Shown: positions 31,718-41,873, numbered from the stretch's first letter. The stretch: DNA of 64,000 nt from Clostridium sp. CAG:302 (GCA_000431795.1 FR887368.1:26250-90249), one strand, 5' to 3'. Program-made: numbers and translations. Notes: a model not told the origin generated them from the letters alone.

Positions 31718-32827
31718 CTAATGTATTTTAAGAACACTAAGCATAGCATTAGTACTCCCATTAAATGTCATAGTCACTGGCATTGATGCTTTAATATTTA
31801 ATGTTACAATGTCATCTGGTTGTAGTGATATTATAGTTGTTCCACTTATACAGTTAATAATTTGGGCTTGAAATTCAATAGTGGGATTAGAAGCCGGCTG
31901 TAAGATATCATTTGCTTTGATGGACATTGTTAAAGAGCATTCTTCACTTGTTGCTCCACATAATAAATATGATATTAAATAGACTCCACTTTCTTTTATT
32001 TTTATTCCGTTATTGGTATATTCGGTAAAAAGTGATACTCCTGTTTCCGCTAATGGAATAGTGGTATCTATAGCCTGCTCTAAAGTAATTTGGGTATCCA
32101 TCATGGCATATCTTATTCCATATGCTGATACAAAGTTAGTTCCTGGTGGTCCAGCAGGTCCTTGTATTCCTCGCGGTCCTTGGATTCCTTGTTCTCCTTT
32201 TGGTATTTGAAATGTTAGATGATGAACCCAATCTTCAAAGGTATCCATTACTTGAGCTTCTTCTCCTGGTTCTAGTGTTTCAGTTTCATCAATGGCTATG
32301 TGTTCAGTACGACCTATTTCTCCTGGTAATCCTCGTGGTCCCATTTCACCTTCTTCACCTTTATCACCTTTTGGTATCTTAAAATCTAATATAACATCTT
32401 CTGCTGTTCCAGTATTTATTACTTCTGCTGGAAGTGTTGGTTCTATTGTTTCTACTTTTCCTACTTTTATAGTAACGGGGCCTCTCTCTCCTCTTTCGCC
32501 TTTGGCTCCTTGTGGTCCTACTTCACCTTTTTCTCCTTTTATTCCTTGAATTCCTTGAGGTCCAATCTTTCCTTCTATTCCCTGTACTCCTTTTGGTATC
32601 TTAAAATCTAATATTACATCATCTGCTGTTCCAGTATTTATTACTTCTGCTGGTAACGTTGGTTCTATTGTTTCTACTTTTCCTACTTTTATAGTAGCGG
32701 GTCCTCTCTCTCCTCTTTCACCTTTCTCCCCTCTTGGTCCTTGGATATAACAATATTTACATCTTTCTCTTTCTTCTTCTATTTTCTTTTTTATTCTATC
32801 ATAATTATCATTACAATTATTATTCAT
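31718..32827 (-). CDS. Collagen-like protein with repeated IPKG modules
   Basis: 369 residues. A charged head with CKYCYIQGPRG leads to Gly-X-Y runs (GEKGERGERGP, GEKGEVGPQGAKGERG, GPRGLPGEIG, GIQGPRGIQGPAGPPG). Between them sit two nearly identical 40-residue modules of the type VGKVETIEPTLPAEV..DVILDFKIPKG and a related third. The C-terminal 130 residues resemble the C1q/TNF-like trimerisation domain of exosporium and phage-tip collagens. First gene of the surface unit. Likely forms trimeric filaments. Confidence 0.8.
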   Translation of the reverse strand: MNNNCNDNYDRIKKKIEEERERCKYCYIQGPRGEKGERGERGPATIKVGKVETIEPTLPAEVINTGTADDVILDFKIPKGVQGIEGKIGPQGIQGIKGEKGEVGPQGAKGERGERGPVTIKVGKVETIEPTLPAEVINTGTAEDVILDFKIPKGDKGEEGEMGPRGLPGEIGRTEHIAIDETETLEPGEEAQVMDTFEDWVHHLTFQIPKGEQGIQGPRGIQGPAGPPGTNFVSAYGIRYAMMDTQITLEQAIDTTIPLAETGVSLFTEYTNNGIKIKESGVYLISYLLCGATSEECSLTMSIKANDILQPASNPTIEFQAQIINCISGTTIISLQPDDIVTLNIKASMPVTMTFNGSTNAMLSVLKIH

Positions 32828-32972
32828 TATTTTCCTCCTTTCTTTATTTTATTCAATAGTTTTAATATTTAAAACATTAATATATTTATATAATAAAAAG
32901 ATTAGTTGTATTTCAAACTAATCTCTATTAAATTACTATTTTTTTAATTAATTACTAAATTGTAATTTATGA

Positions 32973-33551
32973 TTATTTATATAATCTAATAACTTGATAT
33001 TCATAATGATCATTGGCATTTGAGATTCCTACTGAAATGCCTTTACCATTATTAGCTGTTTCTTTAGAATAAGATTTTTCTTTGGCTTCTTTTAACAATT
33101 CATCAATTTCAGAATCAGTAATTTCTTCATTGTTGGCTTTAATCAAAAGTTTTGTATACTTTATAGCAGTAGTTTCATCATACTTGTCATTATCCATATA
33201 AATAGCACTCATATCAAGAATATCTTTTTCTTTATTTCCAGATGATTCAACTGGTTTTAGGTAGAATGCAACATCATCAGTTAGTGCAAACCAATATTTA
33301 CCATTATCCACAACCATATAATCATCACTAGCAGGTGTATTTAATCCACTATCCATTATTTCAGTATTAAATTTAGCAAGAATAGTGTTTACAGTTTCTT
33401 TTTCAACCCATCCATATTTTTTATAAGTTTCTTCTAATTCTTTTTCAGCATCTTCTAATTCTTTTTTAGAATCACTAACTGGATTGCTACATCCAGCAAG
33501 TCCTAAAGCCATAACCCCACAAAGTAAAATTGCAAATAATTTCTTTTTCAT
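32973..33551 (-). CDS. Lipoprotein of unknown function
   Basis: 192 residues. A lipoprotein signal peptide (MKKKLFAILLCGVMALGLAGC) has the lipobox LAGC with Cys21. A coiled-coil stretch (KKELEDAEKELEETYKK) follows, then a mixed domain. GGAGGAGAG precedes the start. Lies 17 bp after the membrane protein gene, likely the same operon. No family recognised. Confidence 0.7.
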   Translation of the reverse strand: MKKKLFAILLCGVMALGLAGCSNPVSDSKKELEDAEKELEETYKKYGWVEKETVNTILAKFNTEIMDSGLNTPASDDYMVVDNGKYWFALTDDVAFYLKPVESSGNKEKDILDMSAIYMDNDKYDETTAIKYTKLLIKANNEEITDSEIDELLKEAKEKSYSKETANNGKGISVGISNANDHYEYQVIRLYK

Positions 33552-33568
33552 CTTTCTCTCCTCCTATA

Positions 33569-34453
33569 TTACTCAAACATTATTGAGTCCATAATAAATT
33601 TGCTAACCTTTTGCCATTCATTCATTTGTTCTTTTGTACAATTAAAATTAACTAATCTTAATTTATCATTAACAGAAAATGTAATAATATGATTATAGAT
33701 TTCTGTATCTGATCCCTCTGTTGTAAATTCCATTTCACCAATTTTATGATTGTTTCTTTCCCAAAACTTTAATTTTACATCTTTTGAATAATTTTTATAA
33801 GTCGATTCCATTGTTTTGACATATTCTTCTATCTGATTATTTTTCATTGTAACATCATTCATAACTAATACTACATTAATTGTTGTTTTGTCATTTGTGT
33901 AAACAAGTGATGGTGCATTTCCATTTGGATATTTAACATTAAGAATTTCATCACTCATTATTTTAAATTCACTTGGAATCTTTATTTTAAATCCATCAAA
34001 CATTTCATATTGTGTTTCAATGTTATTACCATTATTAGTAGTAATGACCAATGTGTTTTCAATTTCACTTAAATTTTCAGTTTTTGTAATATTTGGTATT
34101 GTTATAATAGCCCAAATAATTAAAACTGCTATGCTAATTATTAAGCATACATTTAAATTTTTTGTTTTAACTTTGTATTCTGGTATCTTCTTTTCCTTTA
34201 AATAATATTGGTGCATATTTTTAATATCTAAATCGTTCTTTATATCAAGCACTATAAAAGGAAGTGCTACAATAATAATTAAAAGTGTATTAATGATTGT
34301 TATATTAAATGGGATCATATTATTTATTGTCAGTATAATATTTGGTATAACTATAATTGCTAATAACAATATAAGGATCATTTCATAAACATAGTAGTTC
34401 TTAAATGCCTTATTTTCTTTTTTCATCATTTTTTTAAATTCATTTTTTTCCAT
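33569..34453 (-). CDS. Membrane protein with extracytoplasmic domain
   Basis: 294 residues from the ATG at 34453 (MEKNEFKKMM, TTGGAG upstream; the earlier ATG at 34498 has no ribosome site). Two or three membrane segments near 25-70 (YEMILILLLAIIVIP, LLIIIVALPFIVLDI) and one near 105-125, then an extracytoplasmic domain with DGFKIKIPSEFKIMS, a PsbP/DUF1795-like start. Function unknown; co-transcribed with the lipoprotein. Confidence 0.6.
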   Translation of the reverse strand: MEKNEFKKMMKKENKAFKNYYVYEMILILLLAIIVIPNIILTINNMIPFNITIINTLLIIIVALPFIVLDIKNDLDIKNMHQYYLKEKKIPEYKVKTKNLNVCLIISIAVLIIWAIITIPNITKTENLSEIENTLVITTNNGNNIETQYEMFDGFKIKIPSEFKIMSDEILNVKYPNGNAPSLVYTNDKTTINVVLVMNDVTMKNNQIEEYVKTMESTYKNYSKDVKLKFWERNNHKIGEMEFTTEGSDTEIYNHIITFSVNDKLRLVNFNCTKEQMNEWQKVSKFIMDSIMFE

Positions 34454-34548
34454 AATTTTCTCCAATTTACTTAACATTATCATAAATGTGAACCTCATAC
34501 GATTTAAAAAAAGTTGCTTCTAATATCACTATTAGAATTTTCTCCATT

Positions 34549-34650
34549 TAATAATAATATTATTATTAATGTAGGGAGACATAAACTCGGATAGTTCCTA
34601 CCCTATATATAAATAACCTATATATTCCAACCCTCGTGGTAATCATACCA
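34549..34650 (-). other. Structured intergenic segment upstream of the membrane protein
   Basis: Contains the 20-bp palindrome 34549-34568 built of TAA/TTA triplets, GTAGG (571-575)/CCTAC (597-601) pairing around CGGATAGTT, and a TATATA/TATATA stem. On the minus strand it reads GGGTAGGAACTATCCGAG...CTCCCTAC about 120 nt before the start codon. Could be a terminator plus 5' UTR or an unrecognised regulatory RNA. No gene is seen in 34499-34752. Confidence 0.35.
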
Positions 34651-34752
34651 TATGTAAGCATAAAAGTAAATGCTTTTGGAAGTAAAAAAAGGAAAAATCT
34701 AACTCACGAATTAATTCTAGTGGAGTGCAATTTTTGTTTATTCAATAAATTA

Positions 34753-35214
34753 CTATTTATAAATTTCAATAAATTTATTCAAGTTTTCTTGATGATAATT
34801 TGCACCTTTAATCTTTTTAGCAGAGTTCATTACATATTTTGTGCCATCATTTAGAATAATGGTGATTCTTTTATATATAAAATCTTCATTTTTAATTTTT
34901 ATTTTCTTAATCTCTTCTGGCTTTATATCAATATATCCATTAATATCAATTTGCATAACTCTATGGTCATCAAGTATAACGGGGATTAGACAAATTTCAT
35001 TTTCATTCTTATTAACAAAATATCCACTTATATTATTTTTTTGTTTGGCCACCTCAATTAGTCCTCCAACTGCTCCAAGAGCTATTGGTAATGCTGATTG
35101 AGGTTTAAATGTGCTAAAGCAATAATTATATTCATTTCCAAAACGATTGATTCTTTTAAATAAATTTTCTACATTTTCAAGCACCATATACTTTTCATTA
35201 TTGTATTCTTCCAT
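34753..35214 (-). CDS. Uncharacterised soluble protein (153 aa)
   Basis: No family recognised. The central segment ALPIALGAVGGLIEVAKQ could be a buried glycine-rich helix; the rest alternates strands (IDIKPEEIKKIKIKNEDFIYKR..TIILNDG) like a PH-type barrel (key pieces only). No signal peptide. Upstream of the gene pair 33569/32973 and 33 bp from the DUF1287 gene stop. Confidence 0.55.
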   Translation of the reverse strand: MEEYNNEKYMVLENVENLFKRINRFGNEYNYCFSTFKPQSALPIALGAVGGLIEVAKQKNNISGYFVNKNENEICLIPVILDDHRVMQIDINGYIDIKPEEIKKIKIKNEDFIYKRITIILNDGTKYVMNSAKKIKGANYHQENLNKFIEIYK

Positions 35215-35247
35215 ATTTTTGACGCTCCTTTACAAATTATTATTTTT

Positions 35248-35901
35248 CTAACTAATTCTATAATGGCCAACTATATCATCATGATATTCTAAAATATCTT
35301 CTTCATAATATCTTTGATAAGGATTAGCATGATGAATAATAAAAGTTATTCCTTTTTTATTTCTATTATCTGATACTATTCCAATATGTTTTTTAAATAC
35401 AACAATGTCTCCACCTTGCCACTTATCTATTTTATTTATATCAGTAGTAAGACTTATAGCATTATTATCTAAATATATTTTTAAATTTTGAACTCTTCTA
35501 AAATCTATCTTTTTATCAATTGTATCTATATTATATAAATCTTTATTGACTTTAATATCTTCATTTACTAATTCCATTAAATCATAGCCTGCATCTTTTA
35601 GGGCAAAAGCTACTACATCAGTACAAACTCCATATTCATCATTAGGATAACCTGTAGTATAATATTTACTCTTATATTTAGGTTTTGTTTTTATATAATC
35701 TCTTGCATTATTTAATATATCTGTTTGATCATCTATACCATCATTATCTTTATCTATCTTACTCTTATAAGTTATTATATTAAAATCTGTATTTGTATAT
35801 TTCTTATGCGGAATATAATTAAAATAATATAATACATATAGTACTATAATTATTAATATTACTATTGTTGAAGTAATAATAATTGTTATTTTCTTTTTCA
35901 T
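35248..35901 (-). CDS. DUF1287 protein (NlpC/P60-like fold), membrane anchored
   Basis: 217 residues. An N-terminal helix (about 4-30) anchors it outside the cell. A DKDNDGIDD calcium-type loop precedes the DUF1287 core: YYTTGYPNDEYGVCTDVVA (catalytic Cys in GVCTD), GYDLMELVNEDI, FRRVQNL, WQGGDIVVFKKHIGIVSD (His) and DIVGHYRI. The family is related to papain-like cell-wall hydrolases. Confidence 0.85.
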   Translation of the reverse strand: MKKKITIIITSTIVILIIIVLYVLYYFNYIPHKKYTNTDFNIITYKSKIDKDNDGIDDQTDILNNARDYIKTKPKYKSKYYTTGYPNDEYGVCTDVVAFALKDAGYDLMELVNEDIKVNKDLYNIDTIDKKIDFRRVQNLKIYLDNNAISLTTDINKIDKWQGGDIVVFKKHIGIVSDNRNKKGITFIIHHANPYQRYYEEDILEYHDDIVGHYRIS

Positions 35902-35922
35902 AATACCTCTTTCTTTAAATTA

Positions 35923-36849
35923 TTATTTTTCTAATATTGTGTCTAATGTTTTTTTATCTATGTTTGTTAGTTCATATCTTTTTTTGTTTATTTCAATATT
36001 AAAATAATGATCAGGATTATATAATATTTTGGCAATATTATTATTATTAACATCAAATAATTCTATTTCATATTTAGGTGATGGAAGTGTTACTGCACCA
36101 GTCCATACTTTTGAACTATTTATTATTGATATAATAGTATTTATTTGTTTTTCTTCTGTAATTGTTTGATGACCTTTAACCTTTATACTTTTTGTTTTTG
36201 ATATAGTATCTTTTATTATATTTGGTAACTCTATAGTTCCTTCTTTTTGTAATGTAAATGTACCAAAGTTATTATCACAATTCATAACTGCGATTAAATC
36301 TTTTTCTTTTCCTAATTTGCAAGTTGTTTTGCTATATTTCTCATCATTTGGTATTAAGATAATTTCATTATTTTTATTAATTGTAAACTCTCCTTTTACT
36401 TCTTTATTACCTTTGAAAAAAGCAAACTTATTTTTTCCAGTTCCGTGAAAATTGATAAAAGAATCTTTAATATATTTATATTCTCCTTTGCTATTTATTT
36501 CAGTTAGTGTCCAAGCTGTTTCTACCTTCTTTAATAATTCTATAGTATCTCCACATATACAGTTTTCGCAACAATCTTTACTATTTTCATATGATTTGCT
36601 TCCATCATCATTATTTTCGGTTTCTATATAAGTATTTATTTTATCATATATAGTTAGTCCTAATATTTTTATTTTTAGGCCATCATCATATCCTTTTGTT
36701 GATTCAGTATTAATGGTATGATATTTTTTTACTTCATATAAAATTGCTTTATACTCTACTGAACCTCCATCTTTTAATTTCATTGGTATTGGAATAAGTG
36801 CCAAAATTAATATAATTACTACTATAAAATTTATCTTTTTCTTTTTCAT
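35923..36849 (-). CDS. Secreted or membrane-anchored protein of unknown function
   Basis: 308 residues. The N-terminal hydrophobic segment (INFIVVIILILALIPIPMKL) could be a signal anchor; LIPIPMKLKDGGSVEYKAILYEV is a head often seen in gut-Firmicutes secreted proteins (key piece KDGGSVEYKA). A four-Cys cluster (CCENCIC, then CKLG and MNCD) follows. A lipocalin-like or META-like beta region is possible. It overlaps the SDR gene by 4 bp. Confidence 0.6.
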   Translation of the reverse strand: MKKKKINFIVVIILILALIPIPMKLKDGGSVEYKAILYEVKKYHTINTESTKGYDDGLKIKILGLTIYDKINTYIETENNDDGSKSYENSKDCCENCICGDTIELLKKVETAWTLTEINSKGEYKYIKDSFINFHGTGKNKFAFFKGNKEVKGEFTINKNNEIILIPNDEKYSKTTCKLGKEKDLIAVMNCDNNFGTFTLQKEGTIELPNIIKDTISKTKSIKVKGHQTITEEKQINTIISIINSSKVWTGAVTLPSPKYEIELFDVNNNNIAKILYNPDHYFNIEINKKRYELTNIDKKTLDTILEK

Positions 36850-37850
36850 TTTTCTTCTCCTTTATTAAGCCAGCTTATAGTATCTTTTATGGTGTCTTTC
36901 ATATCCCTATTTTTATATCCTAACTCTTCTTTAGCTTTTTTATTACTAAAATTAGAATTAGAGGATAATGTATATAATGAATACTTTGTAAAGAGAGGTG
37001 TTTGTTTTTTTAAATTATAATATGCTTCAAAAAAAGGTGCTATTATTTTTGCTAAACAAATTGGTAATACTATTTTTATTTTTTTTATACCTTGTACATC
37101 ACATATTAAATCAGATAATTCTTTGATTGTTATATATCTATTTGATAAGATATAGCATTCTCCTTTATTATCTTTTTTAGAGGCTGTAATAATAGCGGCC
37201 GCTACATCTCTAACATCAACAAAATCATATCCTCCTTTTACTGTGGCAAATAGTTTTCCATTTGATACTTCTCTTACTAACTCAGTTAAATGGCTATTAC
37301 CATAATCATATGGTCCTATAATTCCTGATGGATGAATAATACAAGCATTTAAGTTTTTATTTTTAACTGCATTCATAACATATTTTGCTGCTTCGGCTTT
37401 TGTTTTGGCATATAATCCATGAACTTCATCAGGATTAAAATCAGTTATTTCTTCTATTAAATCATTATTTTCTTTCTCTGGAATGGCATGTACACTACTA
37501 ATATAAATAAGTTTGGTTTTTGTTTCTAGTACTTTATCTACTATATTTTTAGTACCATTAACATTTACATTATAAACAAGTGGATTATATTTAGTCTTTA
37601 TGTATACAACTGCTGCACAGTGAATTACAAATACTTCTTTACCATCTATGTTTTCAAAAAGAGGTAATAAGGTTTCTTTCTTTGTAACATCTCCATAATA
37701 TATTTTGCACTTTAATTTTTCTAATGATTTTATTGATTCGCCATTTAAAACGAAAGCTCTTATTTCATTATTATCATCTTGTTCTAACTTTCTTATAATA
37801 TTATTTCCTAAAAAGCCATTTGCTCCTGTTACGATATAGATTTTTTTCAT
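36846..37850 (-). CDS. NAD-dependent epimerase/dehydratase (extended SDR)
   Basis: 334 residues. The Rossmann motif TGANGFLG (8-15), ISSVHA (Ser), catalytic YAKTKAEAAKYV (Tyr-x3-Lys) and HPSGIIGPYDYG are intact. The family acts on nucleotide sugars, or as dihydroflavonol/cinnamoyl-type reductases; the lack of partner sugar genes leaves the substrate open. Starts 11 bp after AGGAGG. Confidence 0.85.
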   Translation of the reverse strand: MKKIYIVTGANGFLGNNIIRKLEQDDNNEIRAFVLNGESIKSLEKLKCKIYYGDVTKKETLLPLFENIDGKEVFVIHCAAVVYIKTKYNPLVYNVNVNGTKNIVDKVLETKTKLIYISSVHAIPEKENNDLIEEITDFNPDEVHGLYAKTKAEAAKYVMNAVKNKNLNACIIHPSGIIGPYDYGNSHLTELVREVSNGKLFATVKGGYDFVDVRDVAAAIITASKKDNKGECYILSNRYITIKELSDLICDVQGIKKIKIVLPICLAKIIAPFFEAYYNLKKQTPLFTKYSLYTLSSNSNFSNKKAKEELGYKNRDMKDTIKDTISWLNKGEEK

Positions 37851-37965
37851 AGTTTTCCTCCTATCTAATAACTTCTCTATATAATTATATCATTAATTAG
37901 ATAAATTAAAAAGAGCTAGAATGTATCTAACTCAATTATTTTATTCTATACATCTTCTTCTCTCA

Positions 37966-38889
37966 TCATTCTTCATACCTAACTTCACTCATATAGTTAA
38001 ATCCACTTAAGAAATAATCGTATTGATATTCTCTTACTCTATTTTCCATAATATCATTTATTGGTATAAGTGTTAAATCTTTTAATACTACATATTTATA
38101 TGTAAAAGTTAATACTTCATCATAATATTTAGTTAGCTTATTAATTTTTACTGTAGTAGTAACTGTTTTATTTAAATCAGTATCAAAATAACTCATTAAT
38201 TCATAAAAGGCTTTATCTGTTTTTACTATTCTTTCATTATATATTCTAATTACTTTTTCACCTTCATAATTACCACTTACTTTTTCAGTAGTAGGATACT
38301 TCTCATTACCATAATTCTTACTATATAAAATATTATCTTTTACATAAACATAATTAGACATAAAATCATAATCTATTTTTTTACCAAGAAATTCTGTTGA
38401 ATATTCCCATTTTAGATAATCACTTAAGCTATAATTAGCTTTTAAATACATATCATAACTATCATTTATTTTATTATCTGTATTATTATCATGTAGTGTA
38501 TATATAGTATCATTATAATCATAAAATTTTATATCTGGTCCAGCATCAGGAGTAATATTCATAACTTTAATATTTTTATCTACATCATATACTTTTTTAT
38601 AAGTAAATTCTCCTATATCTAATTTTTCCGGATTGAAAATATAAATGGAATTATTATTTATGAAGGAGTATTTGTTAAAGCATGTATTTTCATTTAATAT
38701 TTCTCCACCAGTTAATTTTAAATACTTTTTATCTGGGTATTTCTTTTTTAATTCTTCTAAAATAGATGTTGACTCTTTAGGTGTATGATCTATTGGCATT
38801 GGTTTATTACTTATTATAGCAATAATAACCACCATAGATATTAATATAGCAATTCCTATAATAGCATAAATTATTTTTTTATTCTTCAT
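37966..38889 (-). CDS. Membrane-anchored protein, DKNK family
   Basis: 307 residues. N-terminal membrane helix (IIYAIIGIAILISMVVIIAII), then an extracytoplasmic domain rich in Tyr, Asp and Asn. It resembles beta-propeller-like 'DKNYK' proteins of low-GC gut bacteria only in composition; the domain YKKVYDVDKNIKVMNITPD recalls DKNYY-type secreted proteins. Eight bp after its partner at 38897. Confidence 0.5.
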   Translation of the reverse strand: MKNKKIIYAIIGIAILISMVVIIAIISNKPMPIDHTPKESTSILEELKKKYPDKKYLKLTGGEILNENTCFNKYSFINNNSIYIFNPEKLDIGEFTYKKVYDVDKNIKVMNITPDAGPDIKFYDYNDTIYTLHDNNTDNKINDSYDMYLKANYSLSDYLKWEYSTEFLGKKIDYDFMSNYVYVKDNILYSKNYGNEKYPTTEKVSGNYEGEKVIRIYNERIVKTDKAFYELMSYFDTDLNKTVTTTVKINKLTKYYDEVLTFTYKYVVLKDLTLIPINDIMENRVREYQYDYFLSGFNYMSEVRYEE

Positions 38890-38896
38890 ATCACAC

Positions 38897-39976
38897 CTAC
38901 TTTTCTATATATCCACTTGTCTTTTGTAAGTACATATCGTCAGTTACTGGTTTATATCTTTCTCCATCATATTCATCAGTAAATCCATTATATGCTTTAT
39001 ATATTTCATTTGTTTCAGTATCATAAACTCTTTCATAACCAAGTGTGGCATCACTTTGTTTTTGACTCATAATATCAAAAGATGTATTTCTTTTATTCCA
39101 TGAATCCATTATTCCATCACTAATCTCATTACCTATTGCTCTAATTTGTTGGAAGTTTTTCATGACCGCGTCTTGTTGTTGATTAAATCCATTTATAAAG
39201 GTATCTGTAAAGCTAAGTGAAGAACAAATAGTATTTAATGTATCTTCCCAATCAATAAATTCATCTTTTGGTGTAGTAATAAAAATCGTATCATATACAT
39301 TTAAGTATTGTATATCTATTTGTTTTCCTGAAATTATATTTTCATAAACATAATAAGTACCTACATCATATACATAAGCAGTAAATATTCCTTCACCTTC
39401 TTCGCCATTTGTATCTTTAAATGTTGCTCTTAATATATCTCCACCTAAACTGCCTTTACCTAAATTCTCACTTACAGTAAAATCTGTTAAAGTTGGAAAA
39501 GTAAATGCAGCCGTATTATTTAAAGTACCTAAATCATTAAATATTTTATAAAATCCTTCTGTATCTTTAGTGGCTATTACACTAGTTTTAGCAAACATAT
39601 CATTTGGATAATATTTTTGTTGCCATCTTTTGGCATCTTCTGATTTATTATATCCTTCGGTTTTCATATTTAAGAAAAATTGATAAAGTGGTTTATCTGG
39701 ATTATATACTTTAATTGTATAATGAATATAATCTCCTAATGTATCTACTTTCCATCCTTTTGGTATCTTAATAGAAAACTCATTTGTTTTATAATCTTCA
39801 AGTTCTATTTTACTAGCCTCTGATTTTACTATTTTAATGTTTTTGTCTGGATTATAAAATAGTCCTTTACCATTATCTCTAGTTAATAAAAAAATACCTC
39901 CTATTACTATGAATATAACTACACTTATTATAATTAGATTTTTTTTAGAAATATTTAATTTCCCTATTTTTATCAT
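38897..39976 (-). CDS. Membrane-anchored extracytoplasmic protein of unknown function
   Basis: 359 residues. A signal anchor (NLIIISVVIFIVIGGIFLL, about 13-31) is followed by EFSIKIPKGWKVDTLGDY, a PsbP/DUF1795-like opening strand shared in outline with the protein at 33569. The C-terminal part has a helical stretch (QQQDAVMKNFQQIRAIGNE) and a conserved-looking end GYERVYDTETNEIYKAYNGF. Forms a two-gene operon with 37966-38889. Function unknown. Confidence 0.6.
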   Translation of the reverse strand: MIKIGKLNISKKNLIIISVVIFIVIGGIFLLTRDNGKGLFYNPDKNIKIVKSEASKIELEDYKTNEFSIKIPKGWKVDTLGDYIHYTIKVYNPDKPLYQFFLNMKTEGYNKSEDAKRWQQKYYPNDMFAKTSVIATKDTEGFYKIFNDLGTLNNTAAFTFPTLTDFTVSENLGKGSLGGDILRATFKDTNGEEGEGIFTAYVYDVGTYYVYENIISGKQIDIQYLNVYDTIFITTPKDEFIDWEDTLNTICSSLSFTDTFINGFNQQQDAVMKNFQQIRAIGNEISDGIMDSWNKRNTSFDIMSQKQSDATLGYERVYDTETNEIYKAYNGFTDEYDGERYKPVTDDMYLQKTSGYIEK

Positions 39977-40119
39977 CTCGTTCCTCCTTCCTTATTATTA
40001 TTATAAGTTAAATGTCTAAACAGAACAATAGACTTGTCTTAAAAATCATTGTTTTTGCTGGAAAGTTATTTTTATTGTTTAAAATGTATAGTATAATAGT
40101 GCTTAAGGAAGTGATGTTT

Positions 40120-41850
40120 ATGAATTTTAAAGAAGTTTTAAATAAGTATTTGAAAGAATTAAATTGTTCTTCAAAAAAATTATCAAATGAATCTGGGCTA
40201 TCTGAATCTGTTATAAGTAGATATAGAAGTGGTGAAAGAACTCCAGTAAAAAATAGTGAACAATTGAATAAATTAACTAATGCTCTTTTTAATATTGCTA
40301 AAGATAATAATAAAAATAAATATACTTTTGATAAAATAGAAAGTGATTTTAATAGTACATTAGCTAGTGATGACTTTGACTATACTACATTTAGTAATAA
40401 TTTAAATACTTTAATAACATCACTAAACATAAATACTCATGAAATGTCTAAGTATATTGTATTTGATGCCTCGCATATTTCAAGAATTAGATATGGTAAA
40501 GCTAAGCCATCTAATCCAGTAGAATTTTCAAATAAAATATGTTCTTATATTTTAAATAGATATAAAAATCCAGATGATATAAATAATTTAATGATGATTA
40601 TTGGATGTAAAAAAAGTGATTTATCAAATGAAAAAATCTATAGTACTTTATTTAATTGGTTAACTAGTGAAATAGTTCCTGTTAAAAATCAAATTTCCGA
40701 TTTTTTACATCATCTTGATTCATTTAACCTAGATGATTATATAAAAGTAATAAAATTTGATGAATTAAAAGTTCCTAGTATTCCTTTTTATAAAGCAAAA
40801 ACAAAACATTATTATGGTATTGAAGAAATGAAACAAGGCGAACTAAACTTTTTTAAAGGGACTGTTTTATCTAAATCTAAAGAAGATATATTTATGTGTA
40901 GTGATATGCCTATGGAAGATATGGCTAAAGATATAGATTTTGGTAAAAAATGGATGTTTGCTATTGCTATGTGTTTAAAAAAAGGACATCATCTAAATAT
41001 TATTCATAACTTAGATAGGCCTTTTAATGAAATGATGTTAGGTCTAGAAAGTTGGATTCCTATTTATATGACTGGCCAAATATCTCCTTATTATTTAAGT
41101 AATCTTAAAAATAATATATATAATCATTTAAACTATGTATCAGCAGCAGCAGCTTTATCTGGAGAATGTATAAATGGTTTTCATAATAAGGGGATGTATT
41201 ATTTAACTACTAATAAAAATGAAATTGAATACTATAAAGAAAAAAGTGATTTACTTCTAAAAAAAGCTAAACCACTTATGGAAATTTATAGGGAAAGCAA
41301 TATAAAGGAATACCATTTATTTTTAAAGAAAGATGAAAATATAGAATGTGATAGAACAAGATATATTTCTTCATTGCCTTTATTTACAATTAGTGATGAA
41401 TTATTAATTAAAATCTTAAAAAGAAATAAACTTACAAAAGAAGAAATTGATAAGATAATTAAATATAAAAATAATGAATTTAAATATATGAATAGTATTC
41501 TTAAAAAGAACAAAGTATTTGATTATATTTATGTTATTAAAGAAGATGAATTTATAAGTGATACTCCTTCCCTTTTATTAAATAATTTATTCATAGATAA
41601 AACAATTAACTATACTTATAAAGAATATATCGAACATTTAAAATTAACAAATGAATATGCTAAGAATAATAAAAACTATAATATCTTAACTGAAAAAGAT
41701 AAAACTTTCAAAAATATAACGATAACTATTTTAAAAAATAATCATGTCATTATTTCAAAGAATTCTAATCCAACAATACATTTTGTTATTAGGCATCCCA
41801 AGTTAGTTGCCGCTATTGAAAGTTTTAATCCTCTTGTAAAGGAATTATAA
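40120..41850 (+). CDS. HTH-type regulator with two XRE-like domains and a large sensor region
   Basis: 576 residues from the ATG at 40120 (AAGGAAG upstream, TATAAT at 40092-40097); the in-frame ATG at 40012 has no ribosome site. HTH 1 is KKLSNESGLSESVISRYRSG (about 18-37). HTH 2 is THEMSKYIVFDASHISRIRY (about 107-126), each followed by a conserved 'R.G..KP' turn. The remaining 400 residues are helical and unassigned, with PFYKAKTKHYYG and GLESWIPIYMTGQISPYY. It is divergent from the secreted-protein operon at 39976 and could regulate it. Confidence 0.75.
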   Translation: MNFKEVLNKYLKELNCSSKKLSNESGLSESVISRYRSGERTPVKNSEQLNKLTNALFNIAKDNNKNKYTFDKIESDFNSTLASDDFDYTTFSNNLNTLITSLNINTHEMSKYIVFDASHISRIRYGKAKPSNPVEFSNKICSYILNRYKNPDDINNLMMIIGCKKSDLSNEKIYSTLFNWLTSEIVPVKNQISDFLHHLDSFNLDDYIKVIKFDELKVPSIPFYKAKTKHYYGIEEMKQGELNFFKGTVLSKSKEDIFMCSDMPMEDMAKDIDFGKKWMFAIAMCLKKGHHLNIIHNLDRPFNEMMLGLESWIPIYMTGQISPYYLSNLKNNIYNHLNYVSAAAALSGECINGFHNKGMYYLTTNKNEIEYYKEKSDLLLKKAKPLMEIYRESNIKEYHLFLKKDENIECDRTRYISSLPLFTISDELLIKILKRNKLTKEEIDKIIKYKNNEFKYMNSILKKNKVFDYIYVIKEDEFISDTPSLLLNNLFIDKTINYTYKEYIEHLKLTNEYAKNNKNYNILTEKDKTFKNITITILKNNHVIISKNSNPTIHFVIRHPKLVAAIESFNPLVKEL

Positions 41851-41873
41851 TTTGTAATATTAATTATTTTAAT

